A stretch of DNA of 64,000 nucleotides, from NCBI GenBank assembly GCA_023426575.1, contig JAFAAL010000030.1, forward strand, positions 1-64,000. The letters run 5' to 3'. Position numbers and translations under genes: made by a program. How positions within the stretch are numbered: the first letter of the stretch is position 1; each line of letters opens with the position of its first letter. The notes under the pieces were generated by a model. That model saw nothing but the letters and a program-made list of their open reading frames with translations. It had not been told where the DNA came from and did no database searches. The DNA comes from Bacillota bacterium. GTDB taxonomy: Bacteria; Bacillota; Clostridia; Saccharofermentanales; DTU023. Below, in pieces: positions 26,227 through 33,800 of this stretch.

Positions 26227-27589
26227 AGACCAATCGCCTCCGAAAACATTCAAGAGCTATGACCATGACGATGCCCATGAGAATAGATGAGAGGGAGATC
26301 GACCACCAGATTCCGACGACACCGAGGCCCAGGGCCATCAAGAGGTGGCTGAGGGGAATCCGCATGACCACGCCCGTCAGGACCACGGTAGAAGGCAGGA
26401 CCGTCCGGCCGAAGCCATTGAAACAGGCCCCCGCAACCATTTCAAGGCACATAAAGGCCTGGGAGAGTGCGACAATCTTCAAGTAGCGCGCCCCCTCGGC
26501 AAGTGCCGCCGGCTCTTGGATGAAGAGGCCAAAGATCGCCCGACTGCCCCCGAAGAGCAGCAGCGTATTGGCAAGTCCGATGCCAAAAATCAGGGCCAGG
26601 GCCGTCCGATAACCGCGCTGAGCGCGATCCAACTGGCCGTTGCCGTGATTTTGCGCAATAAAGCTCGTCACCGCCTGGGCAAATCCCTCTGCCGTCGTCC
26701 AGCTAATGGACTCAATCTGCGCGCCGACCTTCTGCGCCGCAATCGCCGCATCACCAAAGCTGGCAATCAGGCGGGCGACATACATGGAGACCAGCGCAAA
26801 GCCCATGTTCTGTAGGGATACGGGGAGTCCCATGCGAAAGAGGGCGGGCCAAAGTCGTACATTCTCTCGAAGATTAAAGATATCGAGATGCTGAAAGGGC
26901 TCGTGCCGCAAGATGGAGAAGGCGAGCAAGACCGCGACGACCGCTTGAGAAAAGACAGTCGCCCAGGCAGCTCCTGCAACACCGAGATCGAGTCCAAAGA
27001 TCAGGAGTGGGTCGAGGATGATATTGAGGATGAGGCCCGCCGTATTGATCCGAAAGGGCGACTTGCTGTTGCCACAGCTGATGGAAAGAGCCGTCAACTG
27101 CCGGCCGAAGTAGGCAAAGAAGACACCGATGGCCGTAATGCCAAGATAGGTCTCGGCCGCCCGCACTGTCTCTAGGTTCTGGAGGCGAAAGAAGGAGATG
27201 AGCGGAGCTCGGAGAAAGTGTAAAAAGAGGGCGACGAAGAGGCCGAGGCTGAGGGCAAAAGAAAGAGAAGCCGCCGCTTGCCGCCGAGCCTGATCAGGGC
27301 GACCCGCCCCGAGCTCGCGAGCCGCAAAGACCTGGCCACCCACCCGAGAGAGTAAGACGATGCCCTCGGAGAGCCAGAGAAACATCCCAGCCGTTCCAGC
27401 CCCGGCCACCTGCGCGACACCGACTTGCGAGACCCAAAAAGTGTCCGTCAAATTGTAGGCGACTGAGACAAAAGAGGTGGCCATGAGTGGCAGCGCCAGG
27501 CGTGCGAGCGCACCCATAATAGAGCCGCTAAGCAGATCAACTTGGCGGCTCTTAGGAAGTTTTGAGGGAGATTGTCTTAGACGTCCCAT
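26177..27589 (-). CDS. MATE family efflux transporter
   Basis: The 470-residue protein has 12 predicted membrane segments in two similar halves and the MATE N-terminal pattern DLLSGSIMGALARLALPLM, followed by NLTDTFWVSQVG. Such proteins export drugs or metabolites in exchange for Na+ or H+. The last 50 bp overlap sbcD; the tail ECFRRRLVYAHSASCGP is basic and cytoplasmic. The ATG at 27589 has no clear ribosome site and lies six bases after the stop of the preceding gene (27596), suggesting translational coupling. Substrate unknown. Confidence 0.9.
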   Translation of the reverse strand: MGRLRQSPSKLPKSRQVDLLSGSIMGALARLALPLMATSFVSVAYNLTDTFWVSQVGVAQVAGAGTAGMFLWLSEGIVLLSRVGGQVFAARELGAGRPDQARRQAAASLSFALSLGLFVALFLHFLRAPLISFFRLQNLETVRAAETYLGITAIGVFFAYFGRQLTALSISCGNSKSPFRINTAGLILNIILDPLLIFGLDLGVAGAAWATVFSQAVVAVLLAFSILRHEPFQHLDIFNLRENVRLWPALFRMGLPVSLQNMGFALVSMYVARLIASFGDAAIAAQKVGAQIESISWTTAEGFAQAVTSFIAQNHGNGQLDRAQRGYRTALALIFGIGLANTLLLFGGSRAIFGLFIQEPAALAEGARYLKIVALSQAFMCLEMVAGACFNGFGRTVLPSTVVLTGVVMRIPLSHLLMALGLGVVGIWWSISLSSILMGIVMVIALECFRRRLVYAHSASCGPASRPEAG

Positions 27590-27595
27590 TTAAAC

Positions 27596-28576
27596 TTAAA
27601 AGGACATCAGCTGCTGGAGTAGGCTCAAGAACAAGACCGAAGAGAGGATGAGGAGACTGAGCAGCCAATAGCCAGAGCGCCGATTCTCGCGGTTGAGCTC
27701 GTTGAAGCCGAGGGCGATGTTGAAGTAGAGCGGTAGGAGAGCCCAGGGGGCCAGCGAGAAATAGAGCGGCTTGTACAGCAGTGAGCACAAGAGGATGAGG
27801 ATCATGGCAACACTGTGCATCAAGCTGGAGATCGAGAGCGTATTGATGGCCAGCTCAAGCGAGCGAGGCTCGCGTTGCAGGAGGCGGAAGATGAGGAAGA
27901 GGCCGGCACCGAGCAAGACGAGGTTGAGACTGCTGTGGAGGAGATGAGTCCCAAAGATCGACCAGCCCTGCTTGCCGCTCATGAGAGCCTTCAAGTCGGT
28001 CCCTTCAGCCAGAGCCTCGCCAAAGAGGGCGGGCAAGTCAGCACCCATGGCCTGCTTCAAGACGGCGAAACCGATCTTGAGACCTGCCAGCGCAAAGAGG
28101 CCAGAGAGGAAAATATTGATGACGAGGAGGAGCGCTCGGCTGACCCAGGAGAGCTCCGCTCTGAAGACTGACTCTGGACGGACGCCAAAGAGACGCTGCA
28201 AGAGATTTCTAAAATCGGCACCCACACGGCGGAGGGTGTATTGCATGTCGAGACCCTGGGACTGCGACGCTCTCTGGCGCCCAGTTCTCGGGGCATCGGG
28301 GCGCTGCCGTCTCTGCGGCGGACGACGCCGTAGCTGCTCCTGCTGATACTGGCGGCGCTCCGCAGGACTCGGGCCCTCGCCCTTATAGTAATCGAGGGGA
28401 TTGAAGTCACCCTGCTCATAGTCACGAGGATCGAGGCGGGGAATCTGACCCGTCAACTGGCCCGTGTAGCGGCCCGCGTACTGACCTGTATACTGTCTCT
28501 GACGGGGATCGACTTCGTTCTCATAGCCCTGGGCGTCAGCATTTCTCTCCTGATAGCGGTCATCGTATCTGTTCAC
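27596..28576 (-). CDS. Membrane protein with disordered Gln/Arg/Tyr-rich N-terminus
   Basis: I do not recognise a family. The start is a GTG at 28576, five bases after AGGAGG, giving 326 residues. Residues 1-~125 are polar and probably unstructured, with a short repeated YTGQ/YAGR unit (QYTGQYAGRYTGQLTGQ), a DPRDYEQGDFNPLDYY segment, and a Pro/Arg/Gln-rich stretch. The rest has about five hydrophobic segments (ALLLVINIFLSGLFALAGLKIGFAV, LVLLGAGLFLIFRLL, LMHSVAMILILLCSLLY, ALLPLYFNIALGF, GYWLLSLLILSSVLFLSLL), like a Yip1-type or zinc-ribbon-associated membrane protein. It lies just before the MATE gene, in the same direction. Confidence 0.7.
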   Translation of the reverse strand: MNRYDDRYQERNADAQGYENEVDPRQRQYTGQYAGRYTGQLTGQIPRLDPRDYEQGDFNPLDYYKGEGPSPAERRQYQQEQLRRRPPQRRQRPDAPRTGRQRASQSQGLDMQYTLRRVGADFRNLLQRLFGVRPESVFRAELSWVSRALLLVINIFLSGLFALAGLKIGFAVLKQAMGADLPALFGEALAEGTDLKALMSGKQGWSIFGTHLLHSSLNLVLLGAGLFLIFRLLQREPRSLELAINTLSISSLMHSVAMILILLCSLLYKPLYFSLAPWALLPLYFNIALGFNELNRENRRSGYWLLSLLILSSVLFLSLLQQLMSF

Positions 28577-28665
28577 ATGATCCTCCTGGCTTGGGAGCCT
28601 CTTGATAGAATTTGAAAGAGAATATATCTCCTTGCCATCATAGCACAAAAAAGACGGATAAGGGC

Positions 28666-28671
28666 TATAAT
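28666..28671 (+). promoter_or_regulatory. -10 element directly before the SDR gene
   Basis: A perfect TATAAT ends six bases before the ATG at 28678. Either that ATG is leaderless or translation starts at the next ATG (28696). Confidence 0.5.
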
Positions 28672-28677
28672 AACGGC

Positions 28678-29466
28678 ATGTCCAGAGAAAAGAACATGGC
28701 CTCACAGATCCTGATCACGGGTGCCAGCGGCGGCCTCGGCGCAGCACTCGCCAGCGCTTGGCTCGCGCCTGGCAAGCACTTGATTCTCCATGGCCGCGAC
28801 GAGAGGCGACTCGAGGCTCTCAGCAGGGCTCTCTCACAAAAAGAGCCTGGGGCCGAGTTGAGCCTCATCGCTAGAGATCTCGCAGGTCCCGACGCTGTCA
28901 CGGCTCTGGTCTCGGATCTCAGGGAGCGCTCTCTGGTACCCGATGCCCTGATTCTCAATATCGGCTATTCCTTGACTCGCGCCTTCTCAGATCTCACTAT
29001 CGCAGAGGTGCAAGATCTCCTGGCGGCCAATCTCACAGCTCAAATTATGCTGGCACATCAACTGCTGCCAGAGCTAAGACAGTTAATCGTCATCTCCTCA
29101 TCAGGCGCCTACCAACCAGGGCCCTATACCAATCTCTACTATGCCTCCAAGGCAGCTCTAAGCTCCTGGACGACTGCTCTCCAGGCAGAGCGGCCCGATC
29201 TTGAAATTCTGCTCGTCTGCCCTGGCGCCATGTGTACAGACTTTGCCTGTAAGGCAGGGCGATCGCCTGCACCGCTCGCCCTGAGTCCCATATCTGTCGC
29301 AAGCGCCATCAAAAAAGCGGCCGATCGTGGCCGCCACTATCTCGCACCAGGTCTCTTCAACAAGCTAGCGATCGCTCTGACGAAGCTCCTCCCCGCGCGC
29401 TGGAATGCCCAGCTCATCAAGCGTCTCCAGCTTATGCAGGCGGAGAGCCCTGACATTCGTCGCTAG
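28678..29466 (+). CDS. Short-chain dehydrogenase/reductase
   Basis: NAD(P)-dependent oxidoreductase of the classical SDR type, ~262 residues. Visible: nucleotide-binding ILITGASGGLGAALA near the start, LILHGRDERRLEAL, the NNAG-like position as LILNIGYS, catalytic Ser in VISSSGAY and the YYASKAAL active-site Tyr-Lys pair, followed by LVCPGAMCTDF. The best-fitting starts are ATG 28678 or ATG 28696 (MASQILITG); the former sits six bases after TATAAT. Its last 102 bp overlap, on the opposite strand, the end of the P-loop/Asp23-like gene. Substrate not predictable. Confidence 0.87.
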   Translation: MSREKNMASQILITGASGGLGAALASAWLAPGKHLILHGRDERRLEALSRALSQKEPGAELSLIARDLAGPDAVTALVSDLRERSLVPDALILNIGYSLTRAFSDLTIAEVQDLLAANLTAQIMLAHQLLPELRQLIVISSSGAYQPGPYTNLYYASKAALSSWTTALQAERPDLEILLVCPGAMCTDFACKAGRSPAPLALSPISVASAIKKAADRGRHYLAPGLFNKLAIALTKLLPARWNAQLIKRLQLMQAESPDIRR

Positions 29467-30504
29467 GACATTGACCGCCGTATATTTTTCAAGACAGTCC
29501 GTTGCGGCCTGTTGGGCCTGACGGAGGACCTCTTGAGCGTTATAGCCATAGATGATCGCCAGGTCGATGTAGAGGAAGACGCCATAGGGCTCCTTGTCCA
29601 ATTGTAGATGTAAGAGTTGCCAGACCCCTGGCACCTGCCGTAGCTCAATGTCGAGCATCTGCGCCATCGCCTGATCTGAGATCGAATACGTGCCGAGGGC
29701 CGAAAAGGTGGGCCTCACGACTGAGCGCTCGTCGGCCAGAGCCATCTGCTGTTCCCGACTGGTGCGGTCGAAGCGGCGCTTGAGCCGTAGAATCGGATCG
29801 CTGAGATAACCTGAGAACTCGTGCCTGATTTCCATGGCGGGGACGGGGATGGTGTGCTTGCCCTCGAGGAGGCGCACCGACTTAGCCTTCATCCGCTCGT
29901 CTTCAGTCGTCACGTCTTCAATGAGGATAAAGCGCTTGGGCTGCTCGAGGCCAAGATTCTTGCAGATGCGCTCAATCATCTCGTAAGAGGTCCCGAGGAT
30001 GAGCAGCTTTTCAGGGGCACTGGCGTAGAGTGCTCGGCGCATGATCTCGGCCCGTACGGGCTCGGCAAAGAGGGCCTGGCGCACGGACTCGAGCTTGGTC
30101 TCTGCCTTCTTGGCCGAGGCTCCCGCGACGATGCGCGAACCGCGAATAAGAATGCCATCATCGATGATGTCGAAAATATTCTCTTCACGCGCAATTCTCA
30201 GAGCTCTGGTCGACTTGCCCGTTCCCGAAGGGCCGACAAAGGCGATGACTTCTATCGCTCTGAGCGTCTGCTCCAATCGCTCCTCAGGGCTCAAGTCCTC
30301 GCGCGCCTCCTCCGATTTTAAGTTGTGGGCGCTGACCAGGCGACCAAAGGGATTAAAGACAGCCGCACTCTCCTCTTCGGCAATCAGTTTGTCCAGCTTG
30401 GCCTGGCGAGCGATGCCCTCTTGCACGGTATCCGAATGTGTCGGCCGCTTGATGAGCTCTCGTGCGAGCTCCTTTAAGTCTTGAAATAGGTTTAGGCCTG
30501 CCAA
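29365..30504 (-). CDS. P-loop NTPase with C-terminal Asp23/Gls24-like domain
   Basis: The 379-residue protein has two parts. Residues ~85-230 form a nucleotide-binding domain with Walker A AFVGPSGTGKSTRAL near residue 93, a FDIIDDGILI segment, and ILIEDVTTEDERMKAKSVRLLEGK. Residues ~265-355 resemble an Asp23 (Gls24) envelope-stress domain: GTYSISDQAMAQML, a VFLYIDLAIIYG strand and a TAVNVLATNVRAL ending. The start appears to be a TTG at 30504 inside the last codons of yebC (13-bp overlap) with no clear ribosome site, so the start is uncertain. The function is unknown; the Asp23 part suggests a link to the cell envelope. Confidence 0.75.
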   Translation of the reverse strand: MAGLNLFQDLKELARELIKRPTHSDTVQEGIARQAKLDKLIAEEESAAVFNPFGRLVSAHNLKSEEAREDLSPEERLEQTLRAIEVIAFVGPSGTGKSTRALRIAREENIFDIIDDGILIRGSRIVAGASAKKAETKLESVRQALFAEPVRAEIMRRALYASAPEKLLILGTSYEMIERICKNLGLEQPKRFILIEDVTTEDERMKAKSVRLLEGKHTIPVPAMEIRHEFSGYLSDPILRLKRRFDRTSREQQMALADERSVVRPTFSALGTYSISDQAMAQMLDIELRQVPGVWQLLHLQLDKEPYGVFLYIDLAIIYGYNAQEVLRQAQQAATDCLEKYTAVNVLATNVRALRLHKLETLDELGIPARGEELRQSDR

Positions 30505-31214
30505 TTGTGGTAGACGTCCTGCACGTCGTCACAGTCTTCGAGGTGGGCGATCAGCTTCTCTAGCTGCTCGACCTGCTCAGGATCTGTCACTTCCACTTCC
30601 ACTTGAGCGACGGGACCGAGGCTCATGTCGAGGAACTCATAGTCTTGACTCAGCTGATCACGGACCTCGGCATAGCTCTCGGGTGAGGTCAAGATCTCAT
30701 AGCCCTCCTCAGAGCTCTGAAAGTCGTCAGCTCCGGCATCCATGGCAGCCATCAGGACAGAGTCCTCATCGGGATAGCTTTCGCGTTCGAGGATCAGTGA
30801 TCCCTGGCGCTCGAACTGGAAGCTGACACAGCCACTCGTTCCGAGATTGCCGCCGAACTTGTCGAAGATATGCCGGACCTCGCCAGCCGTTCGATTGCGA
30901 TTGTCTGTCAGGCAGCGCACCATGATAGCGACCCCCGCAGGACCGTAACCCTCATAGAGGACGTCCTCGAGCTGATCCTCGCCACCTGCTCCCTGGGCCT
31001 TCTGAATCGAGCGTTCAATGTTGGCATTGGGCATGTTGTTGGCCTTGGCCCTAGCGATGGCATCCTTTAGGACCGCATTGGTCTCAGGATCGGCTCCGCC
31101 CGACTTGACGGCCAGCATGATCTCTCGTCCGAATTTCGTAAAAATCTTTCCCTTTTGGGCGTCCTGCGCCTCTTTGCGACGCTTGATATTATTCCACTTC
31201 GAATGACCTGCCAT
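30492..31214 (-). CDS. YebC/PmpR family protein (transcription/translation factor)
   Basis: The 240-residue protein has the full family pattern: MAGHSKWNNIKRRKEAQDAQKGKIFTKFGREI at the start, GGADPETN, ARAKANNMPNANIERSIQKAQG, YEGYGPAGVAIMV, TDNRNRTAGEVRHIF and a C-terminal ferredoxin-like part ending in DDVQDVYHN. Family members have been described as DNA-binding regulators and, more recently, as ribosome-associated factors that relieve stalling at proline stretches. ATG behind GGGAGA. It overlaps the next gene by 13 bp. Confidence 0.94.
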   Translation of the reverse strand: MAGHSKWNNIKRRKEAQDAQKGKIFTKFGREIMLAVKSGGADPETNAVLKDAIARAKANNMPNANIERSIQKAQGAGGEDQLEDVLYEGYGPAGVAIMVRCLTDNRNRTAGEVRHIFDKFGGNLGTSGCVSFQFERQGSLILERESYPDEDSVLMAAMDAGADDFQSSEEGYEILTSPESYAEVRDQLSQDYEFLDMSLGPVAQVEVEVTDPEQVEQLEKLIAHLEDCDDVQDVYHNWQA

Positions 31215-31228
31215 AAGATCTCCCTCGC

Positions 31229-31555
31229 TTAATTTTTCTTGACGACGACGCCGGTCCCAGAGACCGTCACCATCAGCATCGAGCCATTGGCCCCGAGGAC
31301 CTCATAGTCCATCTTGCAGCCGACGACCGCATTACAGCCGATCTCGGCGACCCGCTGGGCCAATTCGCCGAGTGCCTCGTTACGCGCCTGAATCAGTTCC
31401 TCTTCGTAGCCCTGAGATCTGCCACCGAACATATCGCGGAAGGCAGCGCCCATATCCTTTAAGAAATTGACACCTGTGATCACCTCGCCGAAGACGATGC
31501 CACGATATTCATAAATGGTGAATCCCTGCAATTCATGCGTCGTTGAAAGTATCAT
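31229..31555 (-). CDS. YbjQ family protein (UPF0145, heavy-metal-binding domain)
   Basis: At 108 residues the protein is of usual length for the family: it begins with a STTHELQGFTIYEYRGIVFGE segment, has the GGRSQGYEEEL motif and the AxxxGCNAVVG motif, and ends in VTVSGTGVVVKKN. The fold is a small beta-sheet protein that assembles as a pentamer. Function unclear. It starts at ATG with GGGAGG upstream and lies 15 bp before yebC. Confidence 0.9.
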   Translation of the reverse strand: MILSTTHELQGFTIYEYRGIVFGEVITGVNFLKDMGAAFRDMFGGRSQGYEEELIQARNEALGELAQRVAEIGCNAVVGCKMDYEVLGANGSMLMVTVSGTGVVVKKN

Positions 31556-31588
31556 CTACGAGACCTCCCAGATTGTAAAACCATTCTT

Positions 31589-32221
31589 TCAATCGATCGC
31601 CACATAGCGCTCATCAAGCAGTTCTGGCGTCAAGGTCCCGCAGCTCAGCTCTTGTATCAGCATCTGAGCCTTCTCGACAGCGGCAGGTGGTGGCGCAAAT
31701 TCCCAGACGACGGACTCACCATAGTCGGGAGAACTCTGTATCGATTGAAGCTGATCTAATTTATACCACAACTGCTCTCTGAGGTGGTAGGGGGCCTCGA
31801 GCCGGTAGAAGGAGCGCCGCTCGTATTGGCAGACCTCGGCCTCACGGACGGCAGTTGCTGCAGCAGCCGAATAGGCGCGGATCAGTCCCCCAGCTCCGAG
31901 CTTGATCCCCCCGAAGTAGCGGACGACAATGATGCCGCACTCGCTGAGCTCCTCTTGGACGAGGACGTCGAGCACGGGCTTGCCGGCCGTCCCCTGAGGT
32001 TCACCGTCATCGGAATAGCGCTGGTAAAAAGTCTCGAGAGCAAAGCGCCAGGCCGAGACATGGTGCGTGGCCTGGGGGTGGAGAGCACGAATCTCCTCGA
32101 GCTTTTCGACCGCGGCCTCTGGATCTTCTAGGGGTCCTGCATAGCCCAAAAAGCGCGATTTTTTCTCGATGATCTCGATCTCCGCCCATTTTTTCAGTGA
32201 TTTATAGCTGGAATGAGCCAT
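31589..32221 (-). CDS. YigZ/IMPACT family protein
   Basis: The 210-residue protein has the N-terminal Impact domain: EKKSRFLGYAGP, ATHHVSAWRF, FYQRYSDDGEPQGTAGKPVLDVL, VVRYFGGIKLGAGGLIRAYS, and a C-terminal DUF1949-like domain of about 60 residues. The family may bind ribosomes or nucleic acids; the eukaryotic IMPACT protein counters Gcn1/Gcn2. AAGGGG precedes the ATG. It is the first gene of the YigZ-YbjQ-YebC-P-loop/Asp23 run. Confidence 0.92.
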   Translation of the reverse strand: MAHSSYKSLKKWAEIEIIEKKSRFLGYAGPLEDPEAAVEKLEEIRALHPQATHHVSAWRFALETFYQRYSDDGEPQGTAGKPVLDVLVQEELSECGIIVVRYFGGIKLGAGGLIRAYSAAAATAVREAEVCQYERRSFYRLEAPYHLREQLWYKLDQLQSIQSSPDYGESVVWEFAPPPAAVEKAQMLIQELSCGTLTPELLDERYVAID

Positions 32222-32255
32222 TTATTGCCCCTTTCTACACCAGAGCGCTGAATAA

Positions 32256-32264
32256 TGCTATTAT
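32256..32264 (+). promoter_or_regulatory. Extended -10 element before the DUF4015 gene
   Basis: TGC followed by TATTAT (32259-32264) ends eight bases before the ATG at 32273, leaving almost no leader. Confidence 0.45.
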
Positions 32265-32272
32265 ACAGAGGT

Positions 32273-33742
32273 ATGAAGAGACAGCAAAAACAGGCTGCTC
32301 CCGGCTCAAAAATCTTCCTGAAAATGCCCAAACCTCGTTTAGGCCTACTTGATTATCTGAAATTTTTCATTTATTTCCTGCTTTTTCTCATCTTCTGTCT
32401 CGTCCTGGCCCTGCTCTGGCGAGATTATGCCCCTCTTTTAAGGCAGGACGACGAGACCAGTACGGCGAGCGAGCTCGTCGAGACCAGCGCTGCCCCAGGG
32501 CCAGATGATCTGGTTCCCGCCGAGATGCTGAGCTGTCGAGACCCTGACTTGCAGAGGGAGCTCGACCGCTTCTTCGGCCCGCTGCCTCAGACCTATCGCG
32601 ATCGCTCCTATGAGCGCCATCCCGTCCGTGGTATCTACTGTCGCACTCCAGACCCTCAACTCCTCGAACGTTTCATCGACCTCGCCAAGCGTACAGAGAT
32701 CAACGCCCTGATCATCGACGCCAAGGAGAGCTATGGTCTGACCTATCCCAGCCAGGTGCCTCTGGCCGTCGAGATTGGCGCAGCGGTCGGCAATCTCAAC
32801 TGGCAAGAGATCTGTGAGCGCTGTCACGCCGAGGGCATCCTGGTCATCGCGCGCGTCGTCGTCTTCAAGGATGAGACGATGGTCCATGGCAAACCTGAAC
32901 TCTGTATCCAGAATGCCAGGGGGCAGGTCTGTACCTACGGCATGGAAGGTGGCGCCTCCTTTGTCAATCCCTATCGCCAGGAGGCCTGGCAGTACATCAT
33001 CGACATCAGCAAGGAGCTGATCCACTTCGGCGTCGATGAGATTCAGTTTGACTACATCCGCTTCCCGACGGGGGCGCCCGATGGAGATCTCCCTGCCCAG
33101 TTCTCGCGAGACGGCAATGAAGACGCCCTCCCTGAGCGGCACTGGGCGATCAATCGCTTTCTCGAGACCGCTCGAATCGAACTCCAAGACAAGCTCAAGG
33201 TGCCCGTCGGCGCCGACCTCTTTGCCGCCATCATGGTCTCGGACATCGACGGCTTCCTCCTCGGGCAGCACTGGCAGACGATCGGTCTCACCGCGATCGA
33301 CAACATCGGGGTCATGGTCTATCCCTCACACTTTGCAAATGATTCTTATCATTACACAGGCAATGGAGAGGGCTCACAAATTGGGGACACACTCTTTGCC
33401 AAACCAGACCTAGAGCCCTATGGCGTCGTCAAGAATACGATGCTCGAGGGGCTGAACGGCTTTGCCCAGAAGGGCTATTCCATCATGAGGCCCTATCTCC
33501 AGGCTTTTACCGCTTCGTATCTGCCTCCGGGCTACTATTTGGACTACGGAGCTTCTGAGGTCAGCGCCCAGATGCAAGCTCTCTATGATATCGGCCTGCG
33601 CGAGTGGCAGCTCTGGCGCCCCGACCCAGACTACCCTGAGGGCGCTTTCCGGGGCCCCGAGGCCGAGGGAGAGCTGGCTCTGCCCGAGCCGACGGTCAAC
33701 CGCCACCAGGTGACGATTCCTCCCGCCACCCTGCCCGATTAG
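32273..33742 (+). CDS. Membrane-anchored putative glycoside hydrolase (DUF4015)
   Basis: About 489 residues. A basic N-terminus and a single membrane helix (YFLLFLIFCLVLALLW, residues ~30-48) anchor it outside the cell, followed by an Asp/Ser/Thr-rich linker. From residue ~115 a TIM-barrel domain of the DUF4015 putative glycoside hydrolase type is clear: VRGIYCRTPDPQLLERFIDLAKR, NALIIDAKESYG, LVIARVVVFKD, SFVNPYRQEAWQYIIDISKEL, GVDEIQFDYIRFPTG and VGADLFAAIMVSDIDG. The acidic residues in DEIQFDYIRFP are likely catalytic. It probably acts on a cell-surface or dietary polysaccharide, but the substrate is unknown. Confidence 0.85.
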   Translation: MKRQQKQAAPGSKIFLKMPKPRLGLLDYLKFFIYFLLFLIFCLVLALLWRDYAPLLRQDDETSTASELVETSAAPGPDDLVPAEMLSCRDPDLQRELDRFFGPLPQTYRDRSYERHPVRGIYCRTPDPQLLERFIDLAKRTEINALIIDAKESYGLTYPSQVPLAVEIGAAVGNLNWQEICERCHAEGILVIARVVVFKDETMVHGKPELCIQNARGQVCTYGMEGGASFVNPYRQEAWQYIIDISKELIHFGVDEIQFDYIRFPTGAPDGDLPAQFSRDGNEDALPERHWAINRFLETARIELQDKLKVPVGADLFAAIMVSDIDGFLLGQHWQTIGLTAIDNIGVMVYPSHFANDSYHYTGNGEGSQIGDTLFAKPDLEPYGVVKNTMLEGLNGFAQKGYSIMRPYLQAFTASYLPPGYYLDYGASEVSAQMQALYDIGLREWQLWRPDPDYPEGAFRGPEAEGELALPEPTVNRHQVTIPPATLPD

Positions 33743-33751
33743 TTTCAAAGA

Positions 33752-33778
33752 TAAAAACGGCAGGGACTCGCCCTGCCG
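33752..33778 (-). terminator. serS terminator
   Basis: Perfect 8-bp CGGCAGGG stem (33758-33765 with 33771-33778), followed on the minus strand by TTTTT. Also lies just past the end of the convergent plus-strand gene. Confidence 0.9.
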
Positions 33779-33800
33779 CTCTCGTTTCGCATGATTTTTC

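Noticed and set aside
32438..33271. Long minus-strand frame (277 codons) opposite the DUF4015 gene
   Set aside because: Codon and residue composition fits an antisense shadow; no ribosome site and the plus-strand protein has clear domains.
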